Source: Maricaulis sp034670125
Lineage (GTDB): Bacteria > Pseudomonadota > Alphaproteobacteria > Caulobacterales > Maricaulaceae
Direction: 5' to 3'
NCBI RefSeq assembly: GCF_034670125.1
Contig: NZ_JAXMOC010000005.1
Coordinates: 124,001-188,000, forward strand
DNA length: 64,000 bases
The number at the start of each line of letters is the position of its first letter. The first letter of the stretch is position 1. Under the pieces are notes generated by a model that saw only the letters and a list, made by a program, of their open reading frames with translations, was not told the DNA's origin and made no database searches. Shown here one piece after another: positions 1 to 7,792 of this stretch. Position numbers and translations under genes: made by a program.

Positions 1-275
1 TCATCGTGGCCATCATCATGCTGGCCGTGATCTCGATCGCGGCGGAGGGCGTGTTGCACAGCCTGTTGGACGCGGCCGATTGGGTTGAAGACCAGCTGGC
101 CCGCCTGCCAATCGGTGGTCGCTGGCGCGCCGGTGTCCGCTTTGCCGTCTCCGACGACAAGATCGTGCTGTTGTTCTTCACCATCATCGCCCGCTTGCTG
201 ATTGCGGTCGTGGCAACCGGTTTCAGCCGGGCGATCGGCGGCGGCCAGCCGGAGATCGTCGGACCCAAGGCGTAG
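1..275 (+). CDS. C-terminal part of a membrane protein, cut by window start
   Basis: An open frame enters from the left edge and stops with TAG at 273-275. A GTG at 6-8 opens the same frame, but the codons before it stay open, so the true start is probably outside the window. The visible 89-odd residues hold two hydrophobic stretches, one at the beginning and one about residues 52-72, separated by a polar loop. I do not recognise the family. It converges on the esterase gene on the other strand with only 7 bp between the stops. Confidence 0.55.
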   Translation, partial: IVAIIMLAVISIAAEGVLHSLLDAADWVEDQLARLPIGGRWRAGVRFAVSDDKIVLLFFTIIARLLIAVVATGFSRAIGGGQPEIVGPKA

Positions 276-282
276 GTCCGGG

Positions 283-1293
283 CTAGCGCGACAGGCGCTC
301 CGCCAGGAAGGGCAGCGACACATCCATCCGGTAGTCGATGGAGGAATGGGTGTCGGGGAATTCCTCATAGCGGTGTTCGACACCCAGGGCGGTCAGCTTG
401 CGGGTCATGCGGCGGGCGCCATAGAGCAGGTTGTACTGGTCGACATCGCCGCAATCGATCATCAGCGCCTTGAGCTGTTTGAGACGCTCGCCATGACGGT
501 CGGCCATCTCCAGCGGATCCCATTTCATCCATTCCGCCCAGCGTTCAGGGATGATCTCGCACGTGTCCATGGTGACCGGCAGGCTCATGCCCAGATAACC
601 GCGCGGGTCCGGGTCATAGGTGGCCCCCATCGCCAAGGTCATCAGCGCATGCAGGTCGTCGCCGGAGACTTTCGGGGCCGCTTCAAAGGCCTCCATGAAG
701 CTGCGGATCGTACCGCCATGCTTGTCGATGCGGCGCAGGGTGTGGGCGAAATCGGAGGCAAAGGAGAGCTCAAAGCCCATATCGCCGGAATGGCACACCG
801 CGCCGGCCCAGATATCCGGATGCATCATGGCGTGCATGATGGCGCCATAACCGCCGGATGATTTGCCGAACACGCCGCGATGACCGGTGCCGCCACAGCC
901 GAAGCGGCTCTCGATGGCCGGCAGCATTTCCTCGATCAGGAAATCGTCCCAATTGCCCATCGCCGCCGAGTTGACATACTGGTTCCCGCCCAGCCGGGTG
1001 AAACAGTCGGGGAAGGCGATCACCGCCGGCTTCATGACGCCGGTCGCAATCAGGCGGTCCGCCCGCTCGGGCACGTTCTCTCCGAAATTCTTCCACGCGA
1101 CATGGCCCAGGCCCGAACCGGTAAAGCCGACCAGGTCGACCAGCAGGGGCAGGCCTTGCCCGTCATGCCCGGCGGGTACAAAGACATCGACCCGGCGCCG
1201 CAGGGGATCTCCCAGCCGGTTGTTGGCAATCGCCTCGCTGTCGACGAATATCGTGTGCATCTGCCCTTTGGGCAGGGTGTGGTCGCTGTGCAT
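283..1293 (-). CDS. Esterase, alpha/beta-hydrolase fold (esterase D-like)
   Basis: Predicted serine hydrolase of the putative-esterase family. The nucleophile elbow G-K-S-S-G lies near residue 145, followed by a Gly/Tyr-rich stretch. The C-terminal part has the acidic triad candidate in DCGDVDQY and the histidine in FPDTHSS, in the order expected for the fold. The frame stays open to 1404, but that longer form would overlap the start of the divergent phosphoribosyltransferase gene. The ATG at 1293 (protein beginning MHSDHTLPKG) or the ATG at 1260 is more reasonable. The substrate cannot be told from sequence; relatives include S-formylglutathione hydrolases and acyl esterases, but the dedicated formaldehyde-pathway enzyme is a different gene at 20450. 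Confidence 0.85.
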   Translation of the reverse strand: MHSDHTLPKGQMHTIFVDSEAIANNRLGDPLRRRVDVFVPAGHDGQGLPLLVDLVGFTGSGLGHVAWKNFGENVPERADRLIATGVMKPAVIAFPDCFTRLGGNQYVNSAAMGNWDDFLIEEMLPAIESRFGCGGTGHRGVFGKSSGGYGAIMHAMMHPDIWAGAVCHSGDMGFELSFASDFAHTLRRIDKHGGTIRSFMEAFEAAPKVSGDDLHALMTLAMGATYDPDPRGYLGMSLPVTMDTCEIIPERWAEWMKWDPLEMADRHGERLKQLKALMIDCGDVDQYNLLYGARRMTRKLTALGVEHRYEEFPDTHSSIDYRMDVSLPFLAERLSR

Positions 1294-1390
1294 GATCAGG
1301 TTCCCCGGTCGGTAGGCGGTCAGGTTAGGATGTGTCGCGCCCGTGGCAAATGGTTGAGCTGCGGCGGCAAAGCGGGCAAGTCTCTGCCCC

Positions 1391-1969
1391 ATGAGCGATA
1401 CCAAACACTACATCTCGGCCAATGGCCTCCTTGAAGACAGCTTCCGTCTGGCCCGCCAGATCCTCGACAGCGGCTTTCGTCCGACCCATATCGTCGGCGT
1501 CTGGCGCGGCGGGGCGCCTGTCGGCATTGCCGTGCAGGAATACCTCGCCCGTTGTGGCCTCGAGACCGACCATATCGCCATCCGGACCGCCTCCTACACC
1601 GGCATCGACCAGCAGGAACGCAATGTGCGGGTCTATGGAGAGGGTTATCTGGTCGACACGCTGGATGCGGATCACCGCTTGCTGATTGTCGATGACGTCT
1701 ACGACAGCGGGCGCTCGATCGCGGCCGTGCTGAGGGTGTTGCGGGCCAAATGCCGGCGCAATTTTCCCGACGATGCCCGTATCGCCACGGTCTATTACAA
1801 GCCGCTGCGCAATACGACCGACCTGACGCCGGATTATTTTGTCCACGAAAGTGACGAGTGGCTGGTCTTCCCGCACGAGATTTGCGGTCTGTCCCCGGAC
1901 GAGCTGGCCGCCAAGGGCTTGCCGGAAGACCTGCTCCCAGGGGGTGGCGCAAGGGTGACCGCCTCATGA
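1391..1969 (+). CDS. Phosphoribosyltransferase, hypoxanthine/xanthine type
   Basis: A type I phosphoribosyltransferase of 192 residues. The PRPP-binding signature LLIVDDVYDSGRS is at about residues 97-109, preceded by the VGVWRGGAP loop near residue 36 that binds pyrophosphate in this fold. Members salvage purine bases (hypoxanthine, guanine or xanthine) to nucleotides in the cytoplasm. The unusual C-terminal part (YKPLRNTTDLTPDYFVHESDEWLVFPHE) resembles xanthine/guanine-type enzymes with the W-x-x-F-P-W/H-E ending. The stop overlaps the ATG of the next gene (ATGA), so the two are probably translated together. Base specificity is not determined. Confidence 0.88.
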   Translation: MSDTKHYISANGLLEDSFRLARQILDSGFRPTHIVGVWRGGAPVGIAVQEYLARCGLETDHIAIRTASYTGIDQQERNVRVYGEGYLVDTLDADHRLLIVDDVYDSGRSIAAVLRVLRAKCRRNFPDDARIATVYYKPLRNTTDLTPDYFVHESDEWLVFPHEICGLSPDELAAKGLPEDLLPGGGARVTAS

Positions 1970-2379
1970 AGCCAACCGTGCCGCTGCCCTACTGGCTGGC
2001 CCTGGGCCTGATGGTGTTGGAGACAGGCTATGTGCTGTGGAATGTGGCGCTCGACCTGATCATCCGCATCCTGCCCTCCAGCCATCAATATCTCGACCCG
2101 GACCTGGTCGCGTTCATCCGTTCGGTCAGCTGGTTTCAGGACACGGTTTTCTTCCTCGCCGCCGCGGCGGCCTGTGTGGCCGTCTGGTTGTTCCTGGGGC
2201 GTTCAGTCTGGGTGCTGGCGGCCTATGGTGCCCAGGTATTCCTGTCCAAGGCCGATTGGCTCATGTCCGGTTTCAACGGCGTCGAGATGTTTACGACCCA
2301 AGGCTATATCAGCCTGACTTACCAGACCGTGGTGATGGGCCTGTTGATCTGGCTGTCCTATCGAGAAACGCTGGACTGA
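1966..2379 (+). CDS. Small four-helix membrane protein, unknown function
   Basis: A 137-residue integral membrane protein with four hydrophobic segments (about residues 7-30, 50-70, 73-92 and 108-130). The start is the ATG that overlaps the stop of the phosphoribosyltransferase gene; longer upstream readings would run deep into that gene in another frame. There is no signal peptide and no recognisable motif. Translational coupling to the salvage enzyme suggests co-expression but does not reveal a function. The gene converges with nadC. Confidence 0.7.
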   Translation: MKPTVPLPYWLALGLMVLETGYVLWNVALDLIIRILPSSHQYLDPDLVAFIRSVSWFQDTVFFLAAAAACVAVWLFLGRSVWVLAAYGAQVFLSKADWLMSGFNGVEMFTTQGYISLTYQTVVMGLLIWLSYRETLD

Positions 2380-2398
2380 GCGACCGCCGCGAGCCCGA

Positions 2399-3250
2399 TC
2401 AGTCCTCGTCGAGACCGATATCGAAGTTTGGCGCCGAATGGGTCAGCGCGCCGACCGAGATCACGTCGACCCCGGTTTCGGCAATGCCGCGCACCGTATC
2501 CAGATTGACCCCGCCAGAGGCTTCCAGCGTGACCTTGCCCTTGGCCGCCGCGACGGCGGCGCGCAGGTCATCCAGAGAGAAATTGTCGAGCAGGACGCTT
2601 TCTGCGCCGGCTGAAATCGCGGCGTCGAGCTGGTCGAGCCGGTCCACCTCGACGGCGATCCGCGTCATGTGGCCAGCACTTTTGCGGGCGGCCTCGACCG
2701 CCTGACGCACGCCGCCGCAAACAGCGACATGATTGTCCTTGATCAGGATGGCGTCATCCAGGCCGAAGCGATGCAGAGCACCGCCGCCGGCTTGCACCGC
2801 CTGCAGCTCGAAGGCACGAAAGCCCGGCGTGGTTTTGCGGGTATGGGCGATGCGGGTGCCGGTGCCTTTCACCACATCGACATAGGCGCGGGTCAGGGTG
2901 GCGACACCGCTCATCCGCCCCATGAAGTTGAGGGCGATGCGCTCCGCCGCGAGGAGGCCGCGGGCCCGGCCGGTCACCGAGATCAGCACATCGCCTGGCT
3001 TGACCGTATCGCCGTCTTCCATCTGCGGGCTGACCAGGGCTTCGGGATCACATTGCCAGATCGCCGCCAGCGCTGGCTGGAAGCCGCAGACCACACCGGC
3101 TTCGCGGGCGTTGAAATAGAATTTGGCCTCGGCCTTGGCCGGAATACAGGCCAGCGAGGTGACATCACCGCGCCCGCCCTGGTCTTCGGCAATCGCACGA
3201 GCCACGGCGTCGTTCACCACATGGCGGGGCAGGGGCAGGATGGCGGGCAT
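2399..3250 (-). CDS. nadC: Nicotinate-nucleotide pyrophosphorylase (quinolinate phosphoribosyltransferase)
   Basis: Converts quinolinate and PRPP to nicotinate mononucleotide, the third step of de novo NAD synthesis. The 283-residue protein has the family order: N-terminal domain with the RGDVTS motif, then RIALNFMGRMSGVATLT, the substrate-binding HTRKTTPG, the lysine of DDAILIKDNH, the EVD of IAVEVD and the C-terminal phosphate-binding LEASGG and SVGALTHS. The start is ATG at 3250; longer readings overlap nadB. It is the last gene of nadA-nadB-nadC, 10 bp after nadB. Confidence 0.97.
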   Translation of the reverse strand: MPAILPLPRHVVNDAVARAIAEDQGGRGDVTSLACIPAKAEAKFYFNAREAGVVCGFQPALAAIWQCDPEALVSPQMEDGDTVKPGDVLISVTGRARGLLAAERIALNFMGRMSGVATLTRAYVDVVKGTGTRIAHTRKTTPGFRAFELQAVQAGGGALHRFGLDDAILIKDNHVAVCGGVRQAVEAARKSAGHMTRIAVEVDRLDQLDAAISAGAESVLLDNFSLDDLRAAVAAAKGKVTLEASGGVNLDTVRGIAETGVDVISVGALTHSAPNFDIGLDED

Positions 3251-3260
3251 GGCGGTCGTC

Positions 3261-4856
3261 CTATTCAGCCGGACCGGTGAGGGCCGCGGGCGCCAGCTCC
3301 GGCGCGGCAAGATCGTCGAGGCGCAGCGCGCTATGGCGCGCCTCCTCGAGTGTTTGTGGGCAATCCGTGCGGAAATGACCACCCCGGCTTTCACGCCGGT
3401 TCAGCGCACCCGTCACGATGAAGCGCGCCGCGACCAGCGCATCCGCCTCGCCATGCTCGCGCCGCATCCTGTCGATCAGCACCGCCAGTTCGCTCAGCCC
3501 GGCCGCGCTCCGCTCTACCCCGCAATGGCGCGACATGGCCTGGCGCAGACGCAGGAGAGCGAGGGGTGGCAAGCTGGGGCTTCCCCCGCCTGCGGGGGAA
3601 GTGGGCCAGCGCAGCGAGGTCGATGGGGGGGAGTCCGCCACGACCAAGCCCCCTTCCGTCGGGCTGCCGCCCGCCACCTCCCCCGCAGGCAGGGGAGGCG
3701 CAACACGGGCAAACCGCGCCGCACTCACCAGCCCCTCAGCCAGCGAGTTCGACGCCAGCCTGTTCGCGCCGTGCAGGCCGGTGGCGGCGCACTCGCCGAT
3801 CGCAAACAGGCCGGGGACTGAGGTGCGACCATCAACATCGGTCGCAACACCGCCCATATGATAATGCGCCGTCGGGGCAACCGGGATCGGCTCTATAAGC
3901 GGATCGATGCCGGCTCGCTGGCAGGCGGCGAAGACCGCCGGGAAACGCTCCGGGAAGGCCTCGCCCACAGCCTCGCGGCAATCGAGGAAAGCGCCTTTTC
4001 CCGCCGCGTTCTGGCGATGCACGGCGCGAGCGACGACATCGCGCGGGGCCAGCTCGGCGTCGGCGTGGATGGCCTTCATGAAGCGGTGGCCGGTCTTGTC
4101 GACCAGGATCGCCCCCTCGCCGCGCAGGGCTTCGGTGCACAGGGGCGCCGGATCGAGACCGGCATTGAGCGCGGTCGGATGGAATTGCACGAATTCCGGG
4201 TCGCGGATCACGGCGCCCAGACGGGCTGCCATGGCCATGGCCTGGCCTTGCGCGATCGCCGGTGTGGTGGTCAGCGCGAACAGGCCGCCGGCGCCGCCCA
4301 TGGCGAGCAGGGTGGTGTCAGCCTCGAGGGATTGAATCTGGCCATCCGGGCCTTGCGCAATGGCACCGGTGCAGGCGTTCACGTCACCCAGCAGGGAGAC
4401 CGCCTTCCAGCCATCGCGGATCACGATATGATCAGCGGTGCGAACCGCCTCGATCAGGGTCGCCATGATCGCGGCGCCCGCGCCATCGCCCTTCACCCGT
4501 GCGACCCGGTGCCGGGAGTGAGCCGCTTCGCGCGACAGCGACCAGTCAGAACCATCCCGCTCGAACGGCGCGCCCAGCGCTGCCAGCTCTGCGACTTCTG
4601 CCGCCGCCCCCGTCGCCAGAGCCAGCGCCGCGTTGCGATCCACCAGTCCGGCGCCCGCCGCAATCGTGTCCCGCGCATGCAGGTGCGGCGTGTCATCGCC
4701 AGCCAGCGCCGCCGACACCCCGCCTTGCGCCCAACCCGACGCCGCGCCTTCACCCAGCGGCGCACCGGTCAACAGGATCACCGGCCGCGGGGTAAGCTTC
4801 AGTGCCGCCCAAAGACCGGCGATGCCGGCGCCGCAAATAAGGGTGGGGCGGGTCAT
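3261..4856 (-). CDS. nadB: L-aspartate oxidase, carrying a repeat-derived insertion
   Basis: FAD enzyme oxidising L-aspartate to iminoaspartate, which NadA uses. The N-terminal dinucleotide-binding GAGIAGLWAA is at residues 9-18, the flavin/substrate motifs EFVQFHPTAL (about 221-230), HYHMGG (341-346) and NRLASNSLAEG (375-385) are intact, and the C-terminal helical domain resumes at LRLRQAMSRHCGV. Residues about 386-430 are unlike any NadB: a Pro/Gly/Ser-rich stretch encoded by a palindromic repeat inserted in frame between the catalytic part and the helical domain. The protein is 531 residues as a result. Only 5 bp separate it from nadA. Confidence 0.95.
   Translation of the reverse strand: MTRPTLICGAGIAGLWAALKLTPRPVILLTGAPLGEGAASGWAQGGVSAALAGDDTPHLHARDTIAAGAGLVDRNAALALATGAAAEVAELAALGAPFERDGSDWSLSREAAHSRHRVARVKGDGAGAAIMATLIEAVRTADHIVIRDGWKAVSLLGDVNACTGAIAQGPDGQIQSLEADTTLLAMGGAGGLFALTTTPAIAQGQAMAMAARLGAVIRDPEFVQFHPTALNAGLDPAPLCTEALRGEGAILVDKTGHRFMKAIHADAELAPRDVVARAVHRQNAAGKGAFLDCREAVGEAFPERFPAVFAACQRAGIDPLIEPIPVAPTAHYHMGGVATDVDGRTSVPGLFAIGECAATGLHGANRLASNSLAEGLVSAARFARVAPPLPAGEVAGGSPTEGGLVVADSPPSTSLRWPTSPAGGGSPSLPPLALLRLRQAMSRHCGVERSAAGLSELAVLIDRMRREHGEADALVAARFIVTGALNRRESRGGHFRTDCPQTLEEARHSALRLDDLAAPELAPAALTGPAE
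3567..3701. repeat. Family-B-like palindromic element inside nadB
   Basis: The stretch opens with a hairpin (CTTCCCCCGCC / GCGGGGGAAG near 3580-3601), continues TGGGCCAGCGCAGCGAGGTCG, and ends with CCACCTCCCCCGCAGGCAGGGGAGG near 3675-3699. This is the same layout as the intergenic family B units: end hairpin, TGGGCCGGCGCGGAGCGACGGGTCG, then CCACCTCGCC hairpin. Its length keeps the nadB frame open, and it encodes about 45 residues. Homology to family B is inferred from shared order and partial identity, not from an alignment. Confidence 0.75.
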
Positions 4857-4861
4857 CGGGT

Positions 4862-5971
4862 TCAGATCACAACCAGATCTACACGCTTTTCCGGCTTGGT
4901 CGGGTCAAAGCTGGCAGGCTTGGCCGGCTTGGGCAGGTCCAGCATGGCCTGGACGGAGGCGCGGGCGCCTTCGATGACGTCGTCGGGGACAGTCACTTCG
5001 TGCTGTTCCAGACGCAGGCAGTCATAGATGTTTTCCAGCGTGATCCGCTTCATGTGCGGGCACAGATTGCAGGGGCGGATGAACTCGACCTCGGGCACGT
5101 CGGCGGCGACATTGTCGCTCATCGAGCATTCGGTCAGAAGGACGGCCTTTTTCGCACCGCTATCCTTGGCCCAGTCGGCCATGGCGGCGGTCGAGCCGGC
5201 GAAATCGGCGGCCTGAACGACTTCCAGCGGGCTTTCCGGATGGGTGATGATGACCACGCCGGGATGGGCGTCGCGCAGGTCCTGGATGTCCTGGGCCGTG
5301 AATTGCTCATGGACTTCACAAGCGCCGGCCCAGGTCAGGATTTTGACATCGGTCTGGGCGGCGACATTCTTGGCCAGATATTGGTCGGGCAGGAGGATGA
5401 CGGTGTCACTGCCCAGGCTCTCGACCACCTGCACGGCGTTGGAGCTGGTGCAGCAGATATCGCATTCCGCTTTGACGTCCGCCGAGGTGTTCACATAAGT
5501 CACCACCGGCACGCCGGGATAGGCGGCCTTGATGCGGCGCACATCCTCGCCCGTGATCGAGCTCGCCAGCGAACAGCCGGCGCGGGTGTCGGGGATGAGG
5601 ACGGTCTTTTCCGGGGCCAGGACCTTGGCGGTTTCGGCCATGAAGTGGACGCCGGCCTGGACGATGATGTCGGCGTCGCTCTGTGCCGCCATGCGGGCCA
5701 GCGCCAGGCTGTCGCCCATCAGGTCGCCAACGCAGTGGAAAATGTCCGCCGTCATGTAATTGTGGGCGAGGATGACCGCGTTCTTTTCTTTTTTCAGCTG
5801 GTTGATGGCGTGGATGAGCGGGGCCTTGGCCGGCCACTCCATCGGCGTCACGACATGGCTGACCTTGGCGTAGAGATGGTCCGTCGCGGCCTTGACCTCG
5901 TCGGTATAGGCGAGTTCAGGCCGATCCTGATCAAAGGCCACAAGCGTGCCGTCAAAGTTCATCCGGTCCAT
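4862..5971 (-). CDS. nadA: Quinolinate synthase A
   Basis: Condenses iminoaspartate with dihydroxyacetone phosphate to quinolinate using a [4Fe-4S] cluster. Cluster cysteine candidates are in DTRAGCSLA, AECDICCTSSN and RPCNLCPHMK, the standard three NadA positions (the middle motif offers several). Substrate-binding stretches LAHNYMTADIFHCVGD and TWAGACEVHEQFT are clear. The frame extends to 6001, but the ATG at 5971 has a good ribosome site (GAGGGA) just upstream, while the 6001 start would sit inside a palindromic operator. The 369-residue form is therefore preferred. First gene of nadABC; three operators precede it. Confidence 0.96.
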   Translation of the reverse strand: MDRMNFDGTLVAFDQDRPELAYTDEVKAATDHLYAKVSHVVTPMEWPAKAPLIHAINQLKKEKNAVILAHNYMTADIFHCVGDLMGDSLALARMAAQSDADIIVQAGVHFMAETAKVLAPEKTVLIPDTRAGCSLASSITGEDVRRIKAAYPGVPVVTYVNTSADVKAECDICCTSSNAVQVVESLGSDTVILLPDQYLAKNVAAQTDVKILTWAGACEVHEQFTAQDIQDLRDAHPGVVIITHPESPLEVVQAADFAGSTAAMADWAKDSGAKKAVLLTECSMSDNVAADVPEVEFIRPCNLCPHMKRITLENIYDCLRLEQHEVTVPDDVIEGARASVQAMLDLPKPAKPASFDPTKPEKRVDLVVI

Positions 5972-5982
5972 TTTTCCCTCAC

Positions 5983-6003
5983 TTTTGCTCAAATCGAGCA
6001 TAT
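5983..6003. promoter_or_regulatory. Putative NadQ operator 1 in the nadA leader
   Basis: The palindrome TGCTC-N5-GAGCA, flanked by T/A-rich sides, lies just upstream of the preferred nadA ribosome site. It shares its half-sites and spacing with two copies further upstream. The placement would suit repression of the NAD operon. Assignment to NadQ is inference from the neighbouring regulator gene. Confidence 0.65.
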
Positions 6004-6054
6004 CCAGGGTCTGAAAAGAGGCGATGGCTGGAGGGCCATCACCCGGAACGCGGC

Positions 6055-6075
6055 TTATGCTCGAAATGAGCTTAA
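6055..6075. promoter_or_regulatory. Putative NadQ operator 2
   Basis: TTATGCTC-N5-GAGCTTAA, a near-perfect palindrome centred at 6065 and 72 bp from the centre of operator 1. Same TGCTC-N5-GAGC core as the other two sites. It lies in the rluA-nadA intergenic region where the nadABC promoter should be. Confidence 0.65.
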
Positions 6076-6088
6076 CCGTGACACCGGT

Positions 6089-6109
6089 ATATGCTCACTA
6101 TGAGCATTG
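6089..6109. promoter_or_regulatory. Putative NadQ operator 3
   Basis: ATATGCTC-N5-GAGCATT, centred at 6099, 34 bp from operator 2. Its inner part TATGCTCACTATGAGCAT is the most symmetrical of the three. Clustering of three copies in about 125 bp, and none noticed elsewhere in the window, argues against chance. Confidence 0.68.
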
Positions 6110-6134
6110 CGCAAGGTCAAAGCGTGAATGGCGG

Positions 6135-6827
6135 TCAGAAAGGAGCGGGACTTTCAAAGCTGACCGGCGCGCCGCCGTCGGGATGGCGAAAGCCGAGGCG
6201 TTCGGCATGCAGGCAGAGCCGGTCGCTGGCAGCGAGGGCGTCGGCCGGGGCATAGAGATTGTCGCCCAGGATCGGGTGACCCAGATGCAGCATGTGGACG
6301 CGCAGCTGGTGACTGCGCCCGGTCAGGGGGGTCAGGCGGATCCGGCTCACGCCGTCGGCGACCTCCAGCACGTCCCAGTCGGTGACGGCATTGCGACCGC
6401 GCTCATGGCAGATCATCTGGCGCGGACGGTTGGGCCAGTCAGTGATGATCGGCTGGTCGACGCGTCCGGTGGCTTGCGACATCTCGCCCTGGACGATCGC
6501 GATATAGGATTTCGTCGTCATCCGCTTTTCGAATTGCTTGCCGATATGCGCCTGGGCGTGGCCGGTCAGGGCCAGCACGATGACGCCGGACGTGTCCATG
6601 TCGAGCCGGTGGATGATGCGGGCAGACGGGAAATCGGCCCGGGCCCGCGCCTCCAGACAGTCGGCCCGCTCCGGCCGGTTGCCGGGCACGGTGAGCAGGC
6701 CGGTCGGCTTGTCGATGACCAGGATGTGCGCGTCGGCATGGATGATGGGCAGCGGGCCGGCAGGCGGCGGCTTGTATTCGAACGGGCGCGGTGCGGCGGC
6801 GCTTGCGGCGTCAGACACCGGTCTCAA
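6135..6827 (-). CDS. RluA-family pseudouridine synthase
   Basis: Isomerises uridine to pseudouridine in structured RNA. The catalytic motif HRLDMDTSG is present near residues 72-80, with the aspartate that attacks the uracil. Downstream family blocks KSYIAIVQG and LTPLTGRSHQLRVHM follow in order. At 230 residues it lacks an S4 domain, like the short RluA/TruC-type enzymes acting on 23S rRNA 746/tRNA 32 or tRNA 65; the target is not decided. Its 5-prime end overlaps the end of nadQ by 4 bp, so it probably belongs to an HD-hydrolase-nadQ-rluA operon. Confidence 0.93.
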   Translation of the reverse strand: MRPVSDAASAAAPRPFEYKPPPAGPLPIIHADAHILVIDKPTGLLTVPGNRPERADCLEARARADFPSARIIHRLDMDTSGVIVLALTGHAQAHIGKQFEKRMTTKSYIAIVQGEMSQATGRVDQPIITDWPNRPRQMICHERGRNAVTDWDVLEVADGVSRIRLTPLTGRSHQLRVHMLHLGHPILGDNLYAPADALAASDRLCLHAERLGFRHPDGGAPVSFESPAPF

Positions 6828-7792
6828 CCCTCTTTCAGACGCGGTGTCGACAGGCCCAGCGAGGGCAGGCCGGCGAGCGCTTCGCGGCGATAGCGGAACA
6901 GTTCGGCTGGACGGCCACCGGTGGCGCTCTCCACCTTGCCGGTGCCTTCGACAAAGCCGGTCCGGTCCAGCGCGCGGCGGAAATTCTGCTTGTGCAGGCG
7001 ATAGCCGACGACCGCTTCGACCACCTGTTGCAGCGCCGACAGGGTGAAGACTTCGTCCATCAACTCGAACACCACCGGGCGGTATTTGATCTTGCCGCGC
7101 AGGCGCGAAATGGCGGTCGCCAGGATGCGGCGATGGTCCGACGCCATCGCCTGACCCAGACCCGGCGCCACCAGGTTTGGCTCGGTCTGGCCGTCACGGG
7201 CGGCCTCCTCGACCAGCCCGGCTTCGTAGAGCAGTTCATAGCGATCCAGCGCCCGGCCTTCCTGCCAACCGCCGGGATTGAGGCCGAAGCATTGTTTGAT
7301 CCGGTCATGGCAGGAGGCGCGGCGCCCTGGCCCGCCGGCTTCATCGGCCCAGGCCGACAGGCGCGGCAGGATCTGGCTGTCGATGATGCCGGGGCGGCCG
7401 TCGCGCCAGTCTTCCCACGGGAAGAAGCGATACCAGCCGCGCCACTGGCCGCCGCCTTCGGGCGGATCGGAGACATTGGGCGTCAGCGCCAGATAGCCGA
7501 TCGAGATGATGCGGTCGTCTTCCGAGCCGGTCATCGCCGCGACCGGCGCCTCGCGGCCACGATCGCCGAACGTATAGAGCTGTTCGACATAGCCCAGCTG
7601 GAAGCGGGCCTGCTCGTCGACCCAGCGCCTCAGCCCGATCTCCAGCGTGCGGTGCTCGGTCGGGTCGAAGGGACCGAAGGGCAGGGCTTCACCTCCGCCC
7701 GGCTGGGGCACGATCAGGACCTGTGGCACATCGCCATCGACCGCCAGGATGACCGCGTTGAGGCCGACCGAGAGGGCGAGGCCCGCTGTCAC
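6824..7792 (-). CDS. nadQ: NadQ-type transcriptional regulator of NAD biosynthesis (Nudix-related, COG4111)
   Basis: A 322-residue protein with an N-terminal Nudix-like half (VGLNAVILAVDGDVPQVLIVPQP) that lacks a proper Nudix box, and a C-terminal winged-helix part (FTLSALQQVVEAVVGYRLHKQNFRRALDRTGFVE) like that of NrtR-type regulators. This pattern matches NadQ, the alphaproteobacterial regulator of nadABC known from comparative genomics. The NAD operon is immediately downstream on the same strand after rluA, and carries three identical-core palindromes. The effector is unknown from sequence; an NAD-related metabolite is expected by analogy with NrtR. It overlaps both neighbours by 4 bp. Confidence 0.85.
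   Translation of the reverse strand: MTAGLALSVGLNAVILAVDGDVPQVLIVPQPGGGEALPFGPFDPTEHRTLEIGLRRWVDEQARFQLGYVEQLYTFGDRGREAPVAAMTGSEDDRIISIGYLALTPNVSDPPEGGGQWRGWYRFFPWEDWRDGRPGIIDSQILPRLSAWADEAGGPGRRASCHDRIKQCFGLNPGGWQEGRALDRYELLYEAGLVEEAARDGQTEPNLVAPGLGQAMASDHRRILATAISRLRGKIKYRPVVFELMDEVFTLSALQQVVEAVVGYRLHKQNFRRALDRTGFVEGTGKVESATGGRPAELFRYRREALAGLPSLGLSTPRLKEG

Noticed and set aside
283..1404. Esterase start at 1404
   Set aside because: It would overlap the divergent phosphoribosyltransferase gene and the extra N-terminal residues show no family similarity; starts at 1293 or 1260 are favoured.
3858..5027. Plus-strand open frame covering the start of nadB and the end of nadA
   Set aside because: Antisense to two well-identified enzymes; no motif.
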